From JBFMFB01 sp040752115 (GTDB lineage Bacteria > Pseudomonadota > Gammaproteobacteria > Burkholderiales > Sulfuricellaceae), in contig JBFMFB010000009.1 of assembly GCA_040752115.1 (NCBI GenBank), forward strand, positions 9,939 through 73,938: a stretch of DNA of 64,000 bases. The letters are read 5' to 3'. Below the pieces are notes generated by a model. It made no database searches. It was not told where the DNA came from and saw nothing but the letters and a program-made list of their open reading frames with translations. Below, one piece after another: positions 25,732 through 33,474 of the stretch. The translations under genes and the position numbers were made by a program. Within the stretch, counting starts at the first letter, position 1. Each line of letters opens with the position of its first letter.

Positions 25732-26679
25732 ATGTTTAGTCGATTGAAGAAACTGATAGGCAAGCTTTACGTCATCGCCCTCCTCGTCTTCGCTGTCTGG
25801 TACGGTAATTTCATTTACCCGATCATCTTCAGCCACGCGGATCATCATGAAGAGGAGGCGCAACAGCAGGTTTTCGGCACCACGGTGAAGAAGCCTGAAG
25901 GCGCCACCTTCGAAGAAAAAGCGTTGCAGAAGGTAATGAAGGAACAGAAAGCAACGGCTACCACCGACCTCGGCTATACCGTAGTGAAAGAACAGTATGT
26001 GAAAGGGCACTTTCACCATATCGGCATGACGGTCGAGTCGGATGAAACCAACGTGTGCGTTCGCTGCCATGGTGCGGTACCCCATGACAAGTCAAAGGCC
26101 ATCCGCGCTTTCCTGAACATGCATGCGTTTTTCGTCGCATGTGAGACCTGCCATATCAAGCAGAAGCCTGACCAGGGCCCCTGGGCTTTCCGTTGGTATG
26201 ACAAGAAAAACGGTCAGGTGGTGGCCAATCCGCCGGGCCTGGTTGCGACGGAAAAGGAAAAATACGGCAACTACGGAACCAAGATCGCGCCGGGAATGCT
26301 GGCGAATGACGGCACTTTCCGTTTCATCAACGGCGACAGGGAAAGAGCGTTCGTTGCGGACTATCTGAAAAACAAGGATGCGCTTAGCTCTACCGAACAG
26401 TCCAAGATGAAGAAGGTGATTCACCGTATGGTGGACGAGAAACCGTTGCTGTGCGACGGCTGCCACACCGCTTCGCAGACTCCCTATATCCCGTTTGCCG
26501 AGCTGGGCTATCCGCCGCGCCGGATACAGCAGCTGACGAATACCGAAGTGGTGGGGATGATCCACAAATACCGCGAGTTTTACATTCCCAAGTTCTTGCT
26601 GCCCGGCACCGGCTCAGCCTGGTCCGAGCGCAACCAGCCTCCGAAGGTGGACCAGGCCGAGGCTCCGAAGACGAAATAG
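25732..26679 (+). CDS. membrane-anchored triheme c-type cytochrome (cluster A)
   Basis: A 315-residue protein with an uncleaved N-terminal helix (about 10-33) and a periplasmic domain holding three CxxCH sites at Cys109, Cys137 and Cys241. The segment RAFLNMHAFFVACETCH is closely matched in the paralogue at 31892 (RGMLNAHSFFMACEVCH). The number of hemes and the anchor recall DsrJ-like proteins, but the overall sequence is not one I can place. It starts 19 bases after the cytochrome b gene and closes the operon before a strong terminator. It likely bridges the b-type and the eight-heme subunits. Confidence 0.82.
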   Translation: MFSRLKKLIGKLYVIALLVFAVWYGNFIYPIIFSHADHHEEEAQQQVFGTTVKKPEGATFEEKALQKVMKEQKATATTDLGYTVVKEQYVKGHFHHIGMTVESDETNVCVRCHGAVPHDKSKAIRAFLNMHAFFVACETCHIKQKPDQGPWAFRWYDKKNGQVVANPPGLVATEKEKYGNYGTKIAPGMLANDGTFRFINGDRERAFVADYLKNKDALSSTEQSKMKKVIHRMVDEKPLLCDGCHTASQTPYIPFAELGYPPRRIQQLTNTEVVGMIHKYREFYIPKFLLPGTGSAWSERNQPPKVDQAEAPKTK

Positions 26680-26705
26680 GCTAAACGAAAGAAGCAAGCT
26701 TGAAC

Positions 26706-26732
26706 AAGGGGGCGCCGTCGCCCCCTTTTTTT
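26706..26732 (+). terminator. rho-independent terminator of cytochrome cluster A
   Basis: GGGGGCG and CGCCCCC arms around a four-base loop are followed by seven T residues. It starts about 27 bases after the triheme cytochrome stop and marks the operon end. Confidence 0.92.
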
Positions 26733-26778
26733 ATGGTGCGCCCGGCAGGGCGTACTCACAAGCGGAAATCCGACCTTA

Positions 26779-27090
26779 AGAAGCTGTTTGAAAAATTACT
26801 GCGCGTGCGTGATGCAGGGTCGGGCGGTGCTCGGAATCCTCATGTGCTTCCTTGTACATTCCGGTTCCTGTGCTCCGTCCTCCCCTGCCTGACGCACGCT
26901 CGCAACATTTTTTATTGAGGTGGCCCCAAAATACCTGCCTGCGGACGCGCGATTGACATAGGGCGGCCCGTGGCCGCCATTTTTGCGGCGGGCACGGCCC
27001 GCCCTATCAGCGCGTTGCCGCGGGGCATAAATTTTTTGGTTGCCCAAGATATGGCGGCGTATTTAAGGGCCGGTTTAATAAACAGCTTCT
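26779..27090. mobile_element. 312-bp element bounded by AGAAGCTGTTT inverted ends
   Basis: AGAAGCTGTTT at 26779-26789 is repeated in inverted form as AAACAGCTTCT at 27080-27090. A few further bases (CTTA) pair beyond the ends with a one-base shift. The inside is non-coding and includes a second strong hairpin (26959-27006, arms beginning TAGGGCGG). No transposase and no clear target duplication are visible. It resembles a MITE or the remnant of an insertion sequence. Start and end are fixed only by the inverted ends. Confidence 0.5.
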
Positions 27091-27420
27091 AAGCGATCAC
27101 GACGAACGAAGCGAAGCGCCGCTACATGTAGGCGGCCGAGTCGGGGCGTGCAGTGAAATGCGAGCGGATGGGCAAGGATTGAAAGTGGCTGCGCGGGGCA
27201 TCGCTGCGTTGTGCGCTCCCTCGTATCCTATCGATATGTTTCGGTCGCTGTGCGCCGGGCGCCTTGCGCTTCATCCCGCGCACACACTTTCTCAGAACTT
27301 CCTTAAGTCAAAGTGGCGCGGACTCCAAACGAATCGCCTGGGTGGCACTGCCATTCGATGCGAGCGCCCGCGTTTGCGCGCTCGGGCGGGATAAACGCGT
27401 CGGCCCGGCCGCGGTAAGCG
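27091..27420. other. gene-free GC-rich stretch
   Basis: No credible gene. It contains short palindromes (CTACATGTAG at 27122-27131) and GC-rich inverted words (CGAGCGCCCGCG and CGCGCTCGGGCG near 27360-27390). The latter could form a stem downstream of the minus-strand signal peptidase gene, but there is no T-run on that strand next to it. Confidence 0.4.
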
Positions 27421-28335
27421 CTACTTCAATGCCTTGGCCGTTCTCTCCCACTGAACGGTGCCTTGGGCGAAATTCCAGGACCAGAATACCTTGGTGACCT
27501 TTCCGCCAATCCTGTTCTTTTCGATGAAGCCAAGAATGCGGCTGTCCATGCTGAAGTTCCGGTTGTCACCCAGCACGAAGTATTTGTCCGGCGGTACCTT
27601 CTTTGGACCGAACTTGTTCATGTCGTCGCCAACATTGATTGCGCTCACCTCGTCACTGTAATAGGCATAGGGTTCCACCAATTTCTTGCCGTTTACGAGA
27701 ACGTCCCTGCCGCGAATTTCGACAGTATCGCCCGGCCCCGCGATGATTCTCCTGACCAGCTGGTCTTCCATGATGTTCGTTAACTGGGTCGATTTCCTCG
27801 CGCCCTGGGCATATTCGATCAACGCGATCTCGCCGTTTTTTGGGAAAGACAGCTTGTTGATAACCAGGATGTCGTTGACTAGTATGGTCGGGTACATGCT
27901 GGTGGAGGTGACGTAAAACGCGCGGACTACCTTTTTGCCGACGATGAAGTCCATCAGGGGATTTACCGTGGCGAGCAAAACCAGAAAAGTGCCCGCATAG
28001 ATCCAGACCCTGTTGAACCAGGCCAAACGGTAATCTTGCGGCTGCTTTCTTGCGCAGCGAAAAGCATCCAGTGCAATCAGAGAAACGCCGACGAACGGAA
28101 CGGACAGCAGGAGAATGCCGGCAAATCGATTCTCCACGTACATGAATGCGATAGCGGCAAGCCACGAGACGATGATGAGCGCGACGTACAAAACGATGCC
28201 CCGGATCAGGTGGCCGGCGTAGAGGTGGCCCAGTCCGGGGCAGATCGACAGGAGCAGTGCGGTCAGCGGTTCGCGTGGCTTGATTTTTGCAGCTTCGTTG
28301 CCGCCGTGTGCGTTATTTCCCATGCCTTTCCCCAT
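27421..28335 (-). CDS. signal peptidase I-like protein with Lys-to-Arg change
   Basis: S26-family membrane peptidase, 304 residues. An N-terminal part with about four helices (25-130) is longer than the two helices of E. coli LepB. The catalytic Ser is present in TSTSMYPTI (Ser146), as are PGD and GDNRNFSMDSR boxes. The catalytic Lys position, normally KR before hGhPGD, reads Arg195-Arg196 in LVRRIIAGPGD. Either the enzyme is inactive, uses another base, or has a relaxed mechanism. I chose ATG 28335 (AAAGGG upstream) because residues further upstream have no family likeness. It lies divergent to the NHL gene, between the two cytochrome clusters. Confidence 0.78.
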   Translation of the reverse strand: MGKGMGNNAHGGNEAAKIKPREPLTALLLSICPGLGHLYAGHLIRGIVLYVALIIVSWLAAIAFMYVENRFAGILLLSVPFVGVSLIALDAFRCARKQPQDYRLAWFNRVWIYAGTFLVLLATVNPLMDFIVGKKVVRAFYVTSTSMYPTILVNDILVINKLSFPKNGEIALIEYAQGARKSTQLTNIMEDQLVRRIIAGPGDTVEIRGRDVLVNGKKLVEPYAYYSDEVSAINVGDDMNKFGPKKVPPDKYFVLGDNRNFSMDSRILGFIEKNRIGGKVTKVFWSWNFAQGTVQWERTAKALK

Positions 28336-28481
28336 GCGCCCTTTCAGCAAAATAGTTTCCTGGCTTTCGTGACCCGGTAGCCGCGCTGCGGCCCGGAGTG
28401 TGCCAAAGTTAAAACCCCACATTGTCAATGAAGTGGCAGGCGGTTGCAACCCGATGGAACGGCACGCTTCCTCCCGCTTCG

Positions 28482-28511
28482 TTGAACAGGCAATGGGGAA
28501 CCCGTTATAAT
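28482..28511 (+). promoter_or_regulatory. sigma-70-type promoter of the NHL gene
   Basis: TTGAAC (28482-28487) and TATAAT (28506-28511) are separated by 18 bases on the plus strand. The predicted start near 28518 would leave a leader of about 175 bases before the NHL gene at 28695. The 359-base gap 28336-28694 holds nothing else that I can support. Confidence 0.65.
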
Positions 28512-28694
28512 ATTTTTTTGTGCATTTGCCTAATGCGTTTCCGGCCGCGGTTTTCTTTCCCCAGGATAGCCCCGCCGGAACCAAAAAACCGCAGCCTGGT
28601 TCCAATGTGCTGTGCGAGGGGCTTTGGCAAGATTCTTGTCGGAAATTGCTATTATGCGACAAGAGAAATGCTAAACCAGACGGAGGAAAAACGT

Positions 28695-29648
28695 ATGCCC
28701 ACCCGTAGAGGATATGATGCCGTGCGCTGGCTGGTGCGGGCGGCCCTCGCCGCCACGCTGGCTGGCTGGTTCGCCCTGTCGTTCGCTGCCGGTATCCCCA
28801 CCGTGGGCGTTCGCCATCTCTTCGATATCACCGGCCAGGGAGCCGGAGGCCTGTCTTTGCCCACCGATGTGGCGCTCGGCAGCGACGGCCGCATCTACGT
28901 GGTCGACGGCGGCAATCATCGCGTGGTTGTTTTCGATCGGAACGGCAAATATCTTCTAAGCATCGGACGCAAGGGGGCCGCCGAAGGGCAATTCAAGGAC
29001 CCGGTCGGCATCGGAACCGACGGCAAGGGCCGTGTGTACGTGGCCGACACCGGTAATCACCGCGTCCAGGTATTCGGCGCCGACGGGCATTTTCAATACG
29101 CCTTTCCTGTTGTCGACGGAGGCCTGGCGGTGCGCCCCATAGACGTGGCAGCGGATGCCACCGGCACCAAAATCTACATCACCGGCAACAACAACCACAA
29201 AATCATGGAATTCTCGGCCCCGGGGAGGCTGGTGCGCCAGTGGGGCGGGCACGGCGAGAGCGGCGGAATGTTGCGCTACCCGGCAACCATCGTGACGACG
29301 CCGGAAGGAGAGGTGTACGTGGCGGACGCCCTCAATTCCCGCGTCCAGGGATTCGATGGCGAGGGAGCGTTGCTTCTCCAGATCGGAGCCTGGGGTGTCC
29401 TCCCGGGGCAGCTCTTCCGCCCGAAGGGCGTGGCCATTGACGGGAAGCGGCGGGTTTACATCAGCGACAGTTTCATGGATGTGGTGCAGGTTTTTGACGA
29501 TGAAGGACGGTTTCTGCATGTCCTGGGCAACGGCGGTTCGCCGCAGCGGTTCGTGTCCGCGGGCGGCATCGCCGTGGGCCGCGACAACCGGCTGTATACC
29601 GCCGAGATATTGCGCAACAAAATCTCCGTTTACAGCCTGGGGGATTAG
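28695..29648 (+). CDS. exported six-bladed NHL-repeat propeller protein
   Basis: Predicted periplasmic or surface protein of 317 residues. An N-terminal Arg-rich signal sequence (hydrophobic 15-32) precedes six NHL-type blades. Clear units include LPTDVALGSDGRIYVVDGG, DPVGIGTDGKGRVYVADTG and RPKGVAIDGKRRVYISDSF. No enzymatic residues or heme sites are present, so a binding or scaffold role is likely. ATG 28695 is chosen for its GGAGG site. The frame is open to 28422, but that part lacks a signal sequence. It precedes cytochrome cluster B by 343 bases in the same direction, which suggests but does not prove a shared role. Confidence 0.8.
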   Translation: MPTRRGYDAVRWLVRAALAATLAGWFALSFAAGIPTVGVRHLFDITGQGAGGLSLPTDVALGSDGRIYVVDGGNHRVVVFDRNGKYLLSIGRKGAAEGQFKDPVGIGTDGKGRVYVADTGNHRVQVFGADGHFQYAFPVVDGGLAVRPIDVAADATGTKIYITGNNNHKIMEFSAPGRLVRQWGGHGESGGMLRYPATIVTTPEGEVYVADALNSRVQGFDGEGALLLQIGAWGVLPGQLFRPKGVAIDGKRRVYISDSFMDVVQVFDDEGRFLHVLGNGGSPQRFVSAGGIAVGRDNRLYTAEILRNKISVYSLGD

Positions 29649-29755
29649 CGCGACTGGGTTGTCCGCGCCGCAGCGGGTCGCGTTTTCGGCGAGTCCGGCT
29701 TTCGAAATGGATGCGTGCAAGCGTGGGGAGCACCGTATATGCGCATGGTGTGTTC

Positions 29756-29821
29756 AACCCAGATTATCCAATTAGTGCGCGAGTGCAGGCGCGAAGCGCC
29801 GCCTAATGGATAATCTGGGTT
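29756..29821. repeat. 15-bp perfect inverted repeat with inner stem
   Basis: AACCCAGATTATCCA (29756-29770) pairs with TGGATAATCTGGGTT (29807-29821), and GGCGCGAAGCGCC-type bases in the loop can form a second stem. The 342-base gap 29649-29990 is otherwise gene-free. This cruciform-like unit could be a small mobile element or an RNA structure separating the NHL gene from cytochrome cluster B. No T-run follows it. The region after 29880 is AT-richer and may hold the cluster B promoter. I see no FNR box there. Confidence 0.6.
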
Positions 29822-29990
29822 CAAATGGCAGGCCGTTGAAATGCGACGCAGACCCGGCCGCGCGGCGGGATAAGGGCAAGAAATCCGGAGTGGTGTATTG
29901 TAAATTAAGATATTCGGAGCTAGTATTCTGAAATTCGGGCGGCAGGGTTTTTGCCTGCCAACTCCGTGAAACGACAGGAAGGATGGGCGG

Positions 29991-31175
29991 ATGAAGCATC
30001 GATTACTGGAACACGAACTTGGCAATATCCGGCAGCGGAGGGGAAGAGTTGGAGCTTTCCTTTCCGGCATTGTCCTTGCGGCGGCGATATCCTGCTTTCC
30101 CGCACTCGCGGCACCGGACCGGGCGGGTGCCGCCGTCCCGCCAGTCCAGGTGACTGTTCCGAAGGGCCAGGATGGTTGTCTCCTGTGCCACAAATATCCC
30201 GGTCTTGGGCGTTATGAAGTGGATGCCAGGAACCGGGTCGCGAAGAAGGTTTTCTATGTTAACGAAGACCTGCACAAGGCCTCGTATCACGGAAAATTCA
30301 ATTGCTCGGACTGCCACGAAGGAGTGGACAAGATACCTCACACCGACGCAAAGAAGGTTGATTGCGGAAAATCCTGCCACGTGAACGAACCGTCCAGCGG
30401 CAAGAAGTTTTCCCATCGGGCGATTGTGGAAGATCTGGAAAAAAGCGCTCACGGTGTGCAGGGCGCAAGGTCCACCGACAACAGGGATGACTTGCCAGCC
30501 TGCAGGGACTGCCATACGAACAAGCCTTATCTGCTCAGCGTTCAGCAGCAGATCAAAGCGATGGGGGGCGTGAACGTTTGCCGGCAATGCCATGAAGAAC
30601 AGGCTTGGGTCGACCGGCTGTTCCGCCACATCAATTACCGGCTCTCGATGCGCAGGCCTTCATCGGAGATTGTCAGGCTTTGCAGCAAATGCCACGCGAA
30701 TTCCGAGATGATGGCAAGGCACAAGCTGGATGTGGTAGTCGGGTTTCAGGACACCTTTCATGGCAAAGCGATCCGGTTCGGCGACGAAGAAGTGGCAAAC
30801 TGCCTGAATTGCCATGCATCGTATGCGCAGGGCTTTTCGCCGCATCGAATCATTTCGGCGCAAAAGGAAAAATCGCCGGTCAATGCTGCCAACAAACGCG
30901 AAACGTGCGCCCAGTCGGGCTGCCATCCGGCGGCGACGCAAGAGTTCGCGACCGGGAGGGTGCACCCGTCCCAGGTCAAGGTGGCGCTCCTGACGAAAGA
31001 CGGCGGGGAAGGCGCGAATGCCGCGCTGAAGGATGAAGCATTCCAGGCAAAGGTGCTGCACTGGGTGAACCTGTTTTACCAGATTCTCATTGCGGCTGTC
31101 GTTGCCGGGCTCGGCGGCCACAGACTGCTGGATCTTTATGCGACGTACCGCGACAGTAAAAAGGGAGGGCACTGA
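29991..31175 (+). CDS. eight-heme c-type cytochrome, membrane-anchored (cluster B)
   Basis: Exported multiheme cytochrome of 394 residues, paralogue of the protein at 23814. After an N-terminal hydrophobic signal (about 20-40) come six CxxCH sites at Cys63, 105, 171, 197, 231 and 271. A CX3CH site (CGKSCH, Cys125) and a CX4CH site (CAQSGCH, Cys306) complete the set. The order of normal and unusual sites is the same in both proteins. A C-terminal helix (about 341-362) anchors it. Its stop lies 1 base before the next start, so the cluster is tightly coupled. Confidence 0.87.
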   Translation: MKHRLLEHELGNIRQRRGRVGAFLSGIVLAAAISCFPALAAPDRAGAAVPPVQVTVPKGQDGCLLCHKYPGLGRYEVDARNRVAKKVFYVNEDLHKASYHGKFNCSDCHEGVDKIPHTDAKKVDCGKSCHVNEPSSGKKFSHRAIVEDLEKSAHGVQGARSTDNRDDLPACRDCHTNKPYLLSVQQQIKAMGGVNVCRQCHEEQAWVDRLFRHINYRLSMRRPSSEIVRLCSKCHANSEMMARHKLDVVVGFQDTFHGKAIRFGDEEVANCLNCHASYAQGFSPHRIISAQKEKSPVNAANKRETCAQSGCHPAATQEFATGRVHPSQVKVALLTKDGGEGANAALKDEAFQAKVLHWVNLFYQILIAAVVAGLGGHRLLDLYATYRDSKKGGH

Positions 31176-31176
31176 G

Positions 31177-31899
31177 ATGGGCGGCCACGGCAACAACGGA
31201 AGGGCCTTCGTCCGGCTCACGAAGAGCGAAAGGATCCAACACGCCATCCTCTTCGTTTCCACCACCTTGCTGATCATTACCGGCTTCATGCTGATGGGCG
31301 AAAAATGGGCCGTCGATCTGTTCGGCGCGGCCGGGAAGACGATCTTCTACTGGCGGGGAATCATCCACCGCATCGCCGCGGTGGCGGTTACCGCGGTGTG
31401 CTTCTATCACCTCTATTACGTGACGTTCAAATCGGACGGCAGAAGCTGGATCCGCGACATGCTGCCGAGGCTGAAGGACGGCGTGGATGCATACCAGAAT
31501 GTCATGTACATGGTGGGACTGCGGAAGGAGCGGCCCAAGCTGGACCGTTTCACCTATCTGGAGAAGCTGGAATATTTTTCCGTTTACTTCGGCATGTTCA
31601 TCGTGATCACGACCGGCGCCATGATGTGGACGCAGTCGTACTGGCCCAAGTTCTATCTCGACGTGGCGGATGCGTTCCATCTCGGGGAAGCGACGCTCGC
31701 CGCGCTCGCGATTATCGTCGGGCACATTTTCGCGGTTCATTACAACCCGCATGTCTACCCGATGAACAGAGCCTTCCTCGACGGCAATATTTCCGAGACG
31801 CTGATGAAGGAAGAGCATTCGCTCTGGTACGAAAGAATCATTGCGGAAGAATCGTCGAAAGCCGCAAGTGGCACGGCAGGAGGACATGACCATGCATAA
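31177..31899 (+). CDS. multi-His membrane cytochrome b (cluster B)
   Basis: Inner-membrane cytochrome b of 240 residues, paralogue of the protein at 24918. His22, 64, 78, 168, 183 and 188 are conserved in spacing with that protein, including the HRIxA-type helix and the C-terminal GHIFAVHYNPHVYP segment. It probably takes electrons from, or gives them to, the quinone pool. The C-terminus is short and His-rich (GGHDHA). ATG 31177 follows AAGGGAGGG and is one base after the preceding stop. The frame continues upstream inside the cytochrome c gene, but no better start is there. Confidence 0.82.
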   Translation: MGGHGNNGRAFVRLTKSERIQHAILFVSTTLLIITGFMLMGEKWAVDLFGAAGKTIFYWRGIIHRIAAVAVTAVCFYHLYYVTFKSDGRSWIRDMLPRLKDGVDAYQNVMYMVGLRKERPKLDRFTYLEKLEYFSVYFGMFIVITTGAMMWTQSYWPKFYLDVADAFHLGEATLAALAIIVGHIFAVHYNPHVYPMNRAFLDGNISETLMKEEHSLWYERIIAEESSKAASGTAGGHDHA

Positions 31900-32668
31900 T
31901 GTCGGCAGCGCCGGCCCCATGAAGCGCTTTTTCATCCATCTCACGATGGGGGCCATATTCATCCTGCTGTTCGCCTTTTCTGCCTGGCTGGTCTGGCTCA
32001 CCTACTTCCGGGACGTTTCCCGCGCCGGGGATGCATCGAAGCGGGCCGTTCCACGCCAGGAGATGGTTTATGAGCCCTTTCACGGCATCGACGAATCCGT
32101 GCTTGCGGGAAGCAAGTCCAAATCGTGGTGCCTGCGGTGCCACGAGGATTTTTCGCACTCCAAGTCAAAAGAGGTGCGCGGGATGCTCAATGCGCATTCG
32201 TTCTTCATGGCTTGCGAGGTCTGCCACATCGTGCCCAAGGAAGGCGAGCGGTTCGAGTATAAATGGCTGCAGCGCGGCACGGATACCCCATTGACCGAGC
32301 TGAAAGGCAAGGCGGGGGAATACGGCGGAACGATCGTTCCCTTCCGCGTCGAAAAGGGGGTTGCCCGGCGCCTCGACGAAAACGCGGCCGCCAAGCAGCG
32401 TCTCGACGAGGTCGGAAGCAAGGATGACGGCGGCGATCTGCAGAAACGGAAGGGTCTCCTCAACGCGGAGATTCACAAGGATCTGTCGGCGAAGCCCGTT
32501 TTCTGCGACGAATGCCACAAGGAAAAGGGGACGCTCGATTTCGCGCAGCTCATGTATTCGCCCCAGAGGGCACAGCGCCTGACATTCGGAGAGGGGGCGG
32601 CCGTAATAAAACAGTACAAGGAGTTCTATCTGCCTTCGCTGGCGCGCAGCGGCCGCCGGGAGCGGTAG
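31892..32668 (+). CDS. membrane-anchored triheme c-type cytochrome (cluster B)
   Basis: A 258-residue protein with an N-terminal helix (about 12-37) and three CxxCH sites at Cys80, Cys108 and Cys205, paralogue of the protein at 25732. The start overlaps the cytochrome b stop by 8 bases. ATG 31892 is placed 8 bases after AGGAGG. ATG 31886 (two codons longer) is too close to the same site. Unlike cluster A, no terminator follows directly. Another exported protein gene comes 57 bases later. Confidence 0.8.
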   Translation: MHNVGSAGPMKRFFIHLTMGAIFILLFAFSAWLVWLTYFRDVSRAGDASKRAVPRQEMVYEPFHGIDESVLAGSKSKSWCLRCHEDFSHSKSKEVRGMLNAHSFFMACEVCHIVPKEGERFEYKWLQRGTDTPLTELKGKAGEYGGTIVPFRVEKGVARRLDENAAAKQRLDEVGSKDDGGDLQKRKGLLNAEIHKDLSAKPVFCDECHKEKGTLDFAQLMYSPQRAQRLTFGEGAAVIKQYKEFYLPSLARSGRRER

Positions 32669-32725
32669 CGCAGGCCGATAGCCGGCTGTATATGCAGTTA
32701 AAAACCCAGAAGAGGAAGTGAAACC

Positions 32726-33181
32726 ATGAAAAAAGCGATGGCGGTATTGTTCGGGATGTGTCTGACCAATGCGGCGTTTGCGGTGATTCCCGCCGGCACG
32801 GAACTGCCGATTGTGGTGGTGAACAAGCAGAAGGTCACGCCGGGGGAAGACTCCATGGTGTCGTTTCACGTGGACAAGCCGGAGGGCAGCGCCTCCTCCC
32901 GCGCCGCCGCACGCCGGCTGGCAGACTGCACCCTGGAAGGCATGGCCCACCTCGACGCGAAAACTCAGCGCATTACCCTCAAAAACCCCGCGCTCAAGTG
33001 CGATCCGCAGAAGGCGGAAAAATTGGGCCTGACCGGAGCCAGCCTCGACGGCCAGATCATCGGGCCCGACCGCAAGACCGGAATGCGGGTTACCTGCAAG
33101 TATCAGCCGGGCTGCCTGCAAGGCACGCTCAAGGATGGGGACAAGGGGTTCTTCCTGTTTGCCAAGCCTTTTGGGAATTGA
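32726..33181 (+). CDS. small exported protein with four Cys, unknown function
   Basis: A 151-residue protein with a clear signal peptide (cleavage after AFA, residue 19). The mature part has four Cys (68, 92, 124, 130), suited to two disulfides. There is no CxxCH, so it is not a heme protein. The start ATG follows GAGGAAG. It lies 57 bases after the triheme cytochrome of cluster B and is probably part of that operon, perhaps as an accessory or assembly protein. I do not recognise its family. Confidence 0.65.
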   Translation: MKKAMAVLFGMCLTNAAFAVIPAGTELPIVVVNKQKVTPGEDSMVSFHVDKPEGSASSRAAARRLADCTLEGMAHLDAKTQRITLKNPALKCDPQKAEKLGLTGASLDGQIIGPDRKTGMRVTCKYQPGCLQGTLKDGDKGFFLFAKPFGN

Positions 33182-33272
33182 GCGTGGGTGGGGGGAGCTG
33201 GCCGCTGTTGAGTTTGGTCGATGCGGGGGCGGCTAACTGATCTTTCAACGGCGTGCAGTGCGCGGGGGATGC

Positions 33273-33297
33273 GTTAATGCAAGGCCTGACACCGGAA
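33273..33297 (+). repeat. left 25-bp inverted repeat flanking the cassette
   Basis: Begins GTTAATGCAAGGCCTGACAC and matches the complement of 34227-34251 in 24 of 25 positions. A short tandem unit, CTGACACCGGA, is repeated immediately to its right (33303-33313). The pair encloses the integron-type cassette in a 979-bp interval. Confidence 0.75.
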
Positions 33298-33396
33298 CCC
33301 CCTGACACCGGAGCCCTGCACTCTTTGCTTCCGGCCATGTAACCATATCAGGAAATCTCCGTTCATGAACTCGGACGCTATGCGCCTTACGATGCA

Positions 33397-33474
33397 GCCC
33401 AACGCTGAGCTAACCTGCGAGCCACGAGGCGCGAAGCGCTGACGTAGCGAGTCAGGTTGGGCGACGTGTTATGC
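33397..33474 (-). repeat. attC-like integron recombination site
   Basis: Read on the minus strand the site starts with the R'' box GCATAAC, runs through pairing arms (AACCTG and CAGGTT) and ends with L' GGTTAGCTCAGC and the R' core GTTGGGC, which fits GTTRRRY. The L'-R' stretch closely follows the layout of classical 59-base elements. The stop codon TAA of the adjacent minus-strand gene lies inside R'', as is common in gene cassettes. Length is 78 bases. R'' departs from RYYYAAC at one position. Confidence 0.7.

Noticed and set aside
28336..28662. 109-residue N-terminal extension of the signal peptidase-like protein
   Set aside because: No family likeness and it would overlap the NHL promoter. 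ATG 28335 is followed directly by the expected helices.
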